A stretch of 53,068 bases of DNA, from assembly GCA_023432805.1 (NCBI GenBank), contig JAEYUG010000128.1:1-53068 (forward strand). The letters are read 5' to 3'. Below, in pieces: positions 50,976 through 53,068 of the stretch. A program made the translations under genes and the position numbers. Origin of the DNA: Bacteroidota bacterium (lineage in GTDB: Bacteria; Bacteroidota; Ignavibacteria; SZUA-365). The notes under the pieces were generated by a model that did not search any database, was not told the origin of the DNA, and saw only the letters and a program-made list of their open reading frames with translations. Position 1 is the first letter of the stretch; every line of letters begins with the position of its first letter.

Positions 50976-52616
50976 ATGCGGATGAGAACCCTTACTGCTT
51001 TCGCCCTGCTTATCGTCGCCCTCGTCGGGGCGGGTTGTTCTTCCACCGGACCTGCCGACATCGCCAAAGTGACCGGAGGTGTGGTCGAAAATATCGGAAC
51101 CGGTGCAACGAAAGAGGATCAGTCCCCGGTCAATTCTCCGTGGGACGATTACGCTCCGGCAGTCACCGCCGACGGAACCCTGTTTTTCACGTCCCGCCGC
51201 CCGAGCCCGAAGGGCCTCGACTACGGCGATGATGTCTATCGTGTCAATCACACCGGTCGCAACTGGGAGAAGCCGGTCTACCTCTCTGAAACAATCAACA
51301 CACCTGAATCCCAGGGTGCCATCTCCATCTCCGCCGACGGCCGCACGCTGTTCCTGGCGCTTTGTTCGGAGCCCGATGGCTTCGGCAAGTGCGACATTTA
51401 CGTTGCCGAATGGAATGAGAAGGGTACCGAGTGGTCGAAGGTTCGCAACCTGAACAATCCCGAGGGCAAGGATCTGCGCATGGAAGTCCGCAAGGACGAT
51501 TTTTCGCAGATCAACACGACCTACTGGGAGTCCCAGCCGGCCATTTCGCCCGACGGCAAGACCCTCTATTTCGCCTCGGATCGTCCGGGCGGCATGGGCG
51601 GGACGGATATCTGGATGACCCGCCGTTCCGACGATGGAACGTGGGGGGCGCCCATCAATCTCGGACCCGATGTCAACACCAAGGGCGAGGAGCGCACGCC
51701 GTCGATTGCCTTCGACAACCGCACGCTCTACTATACGAGCGACGGCTTCCCCGACGGGAAGCGTGAGAAGGCTGCAGGCGGGTTCGATATCTACGTGACC
51801 CGTGCCATGGGTGGCGGTCGCTGGCGTGAGCCGATCAACCTCGGCTATCCCATCAACTCCGACAAGGATGATGCGTTCATCTCGTCGACCCTGTCGGGTG
51901 ATACCCTGTATTTTGCCTCCAACCGCAACGGCGGGTATGGCGGCTTCGATCTGTACATGATGCTCGAACCACCGTTTCCGCCCGATGCCGTCGTGCAGAT
52001 CAACGGTGTCGTGACCGACATCGAAACCGGTCAACCGCTCGCATCCACCCCGATCACGATCGAGGATTATGGGACGGGCGAAACGATCATCCGCTATCAG
52101 AGTCTGGAGAGCGGCCAGTATACCTTCGTGATTCCCGCCGGAAAGCAGTATCGCATCAGCGCGGAACAGAAGGGGTACATTTTCGAATCGGAAGTCTTCA
52201 GTGTTCCCGAATTGACGACCTACCGCCGGCTGACCAAGAACATCGCGCTCAAGCCGATTCCCCCCGTCATCACGGTACCCCCGAAAACCAACCTGACCGT
52301 GCTCTTCGATTTTGATCAGGCGGATCTTCGCCCTGAATCGCGTCCGGAACTCGATCGTGCCATGCGCTTCATTTTGCAGAATCCCGGCCGCAAGTTCGAG
52401 ATCAGCGCACACACCGACGCACTCGGGACGGAGGAGTACAACCTCGATCTTTCGGAACGCCGCGCATCGGCGGTCCGTCGCTACCTGGTTGACCATGGCG
52501 TTCCCGCAGACATCATCATCGCAAAAGGTTATGGCGAACGCCAGCCCATCGACGATAATCAGACCCCGCAGGGGCGTCAGAGGAATCGTCGCGTGGAACT
52601 GACGGTCATCGAATAA
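50976..52616 (+). CDS. PorE-like PD40/CarboxypepD_reg/OmpA lipoprotein
   Basis: A 546-residue protein. It has a lipoprotein-type signal (LIVALVGAGC, Cys about 21) and PD40 WD40-like repeats (about 55-330; SPDGKTLYFASDRPGGMGGTDIWM and similar, repeating GGFDIY/GGYGGFDLYM). A regulatory beta-sandwich (about 345-420, VQINGVVTDIETGQPLASTPI) and a C-terminal OmpA domain (about 435-546, LFDFDQADLRPESRPEL and HTDALGTEEYNLDLSERRA) follow. The order matches PorE of the type IX secretion system, which links the machine to peptidoglycan, but the N-terminal TPR of PorE is missing. The upstream frame is open to 50925; the signal sets the start. Confidence 0.85.
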   Translation: MRMRTLTAFALLIVALVGAGCSSTGPADIAKVTGGVVENIGTGATKEDQSPVNSPWDDYAPAVTADGTLFFTSRRPSPKGLDYGDDVYRVNHTGRNWEKPVYLSETINTPESQGAISISADGRTLFLALCSEPDGFGKCDIYVAEWNEKGTEWSKVRNLNNPEGKDLRMEVRKDDFSQINTTYWESQPAISPDGKTLYFASDRPGGMGGTDIWMTRRSDDGTWGAPINLGPDVNTKGEERTPSIAFDNRTLYYTSDGFPDGKREKAAGGFDIYVTRAMGGGRWREPINLGYPINSDKDDAFISSTLSGDTLYFASNRNGGYGGFDLYMMLEPPFPPDAVVQINGVVTDIETGQPLASTPITIEDYGTGETIIRYQSLESGQYTFVIPAGKQYRISAEQKGYIFESEVFSVPELTTYRRLTKNIALKPIPPVITVPPKTNLTVLFDFDQADLRPESRPELDRAMRFILQNPGRKFEISAHTDALGTEEYNLDLSERRASAVRRYLVDHGVPADIIIAKGYGERQPIDDNQTPQGRQRNRRVELTVIE

Positions 52617-52637
52617 TAATCGAAGCACTTCGAGTAC

Positions 52638-52677
52638 AACCTGACACGGATTTTTTAGTCCGTGTCAGGTTTGTCTC
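52638..52677 (+). terminator. Strong terminator after the OmpA lipoprotein gene
   Basis: AACCTGACACGGA (52638-52650), loop TTTTTTAG, TCCGTGTCAGGTT (52659-52671), then TTGTCT: a 13-bp perfect stem, 21 bp after the stop. Confidence 0.92.
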
Positions 52678-52742
52678 ACCCTGATTGTCTCCAAACGATT
52701 ATTATCCTGTTTACGTCCAGTCATCTTCCGTCGGAGGTTCCA

Positions 52743-53068
52743 TTGAACTCGACTTCTACGATTTCCCGTTCGCTTCGCCGCGCCGGGCTAACGATAGCAC
52801 TCTTGCTGGTATTGGGTGGCATGACGCGCATGGAGGCGCAGCCGAACCTGAACTTCAAGCGTGTGATCAACAACTGGCCCACGATCGAGTTGTACTTCTC
52901 GGTCGCGTGCAATGGCAAGCCGGCCTATTTCACCGATCCGACCTTTTTCAAGGTATTCGAGAACGGTCTGGAGATCGGCGACTTCACGTTGTGGTGTCCC
53001 GATCCCCAGGGTCGCTGCGCCATTTCGGTCGCACTCGTGTTCGATAACAGCGGCTCGATGTCGGGTCC
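52743..53068 (+). CDS. vWA-domain exported protein, 5' part only
   Basis: The first 108 residues of a gene running off the window. It starts at TTG 52743 with GGAGG five bases upstream, giving MNSTSTISRSLRRAGLTIALLLVLGG, a signal peptide. Then comes a beta region, FKVFENGLEIGDFTLWCPDP, and the MIDAS start FDNSGSMSG at the very end. The layout (FAENG/FENG, CPDP, then DNSGS after a short gap) parallels the vWA protein at 116-2119, so the two are likely paralogues. The rest of the gene is beyond the window. Confidence 0.78.
   Translation, partial: MNSTSTISRSLRRAGLTIALLLVLGGMTRMEAQPNLNFKRVINNWPTIELYFSVACNGKPAYFTDPTFFKVFENGLEIGDFTLWCPDPQGRCAISVALVFDNSGSMSG

Overview
The window is high-GC, gene-dense bacterial DNA. 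It most likely comes from a member of the Bacteroidota/Chlorobiota (FCB) lineage, for example an Ignavibacteria- or Kapabacteria-like organism. This is inference from four signs: a von Willebrand A protein ends in a Por-type (type IX secretion) sorting domain; a PD40/OmpA lipoprotein resembles PorE; several promoters fit the Bacteroidota pattern TTG-N19/20-TAnnTTT rather than the E. coli consensus; and FmdB, DUF6132, NrfHA and Feo genes have the arrangements usual in that group. No phage, IS element, CRISPR array or rRNA was found. One tRNA gene (His, anticodon GTG) is present.

Layout. 1-2200: a secreted vWA protein bracketed by inverted copies of a hairpin repeat. 2201-7456: an ammonifying nitrite-reduction locus with an Rrf2-type Fe-S regulator, a NapH-like polyferredoxin, an outer-membrane porin, NrfH and NrfA, ended by a strong terminator shared with the opposing tRNA-His gene. 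7607-17544: a fatty-acid/phospholipid operon (yceD-rpmF-plsX-fabH-fabD-fabG-acpP-fabF-rnc) followed by gcvP. 17712-22846: a CoA-binding protein, then on the minus strand a NAD-dependent isocitrate-dehydrogenase family enzyme, an MFS exporter, an RsbU-like phosphatase, an amidase and a small Cys-rich protein. 23036-26316: a membrane-anchored DtxR-like/FeoA regulator overlapping feoB. 26447-27898: a small periplasmic protein and a minus-strand DUF6132/FmdB/rhodanese operon.

28001-41321 (all minus strand) is the most distinctive part: a type IV pilus-like machine. A pilin-like gene lacking the canonical Glu5 is separated by a strong terminator from pilC-pilB-pilT, a PilM-PilN fusion, a PilO-PilP fusion, a secretin and a lone receiver protein. 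It is preceded by a GAF/PAS protein and an OmpR-type two-component system. Between the kinase and the pilin lie direct repeats and what looks like a duplicated promoter.

41495-49733 holds metabolic and envelope genes: an orphan radical SAM enzyme overlapping tail-to-tail with a methyltransferase, an EamA transporter, ndk, a Nudix protein with an altered motif, a NamZ-type exo-muramidase, a lipoprotein and a HisA-like protein lacking a catalytic Asp. 49734-53068 holds an outer-membrane barrel with a long leader, a PorE-like PD40/OmpA lipoprotein, and the start of a second vWA protein that begins with TTG and resembles the first vWA gene. Coordinates and motifs were read by eye; family assignments rest on recognised motifs, not on searches.
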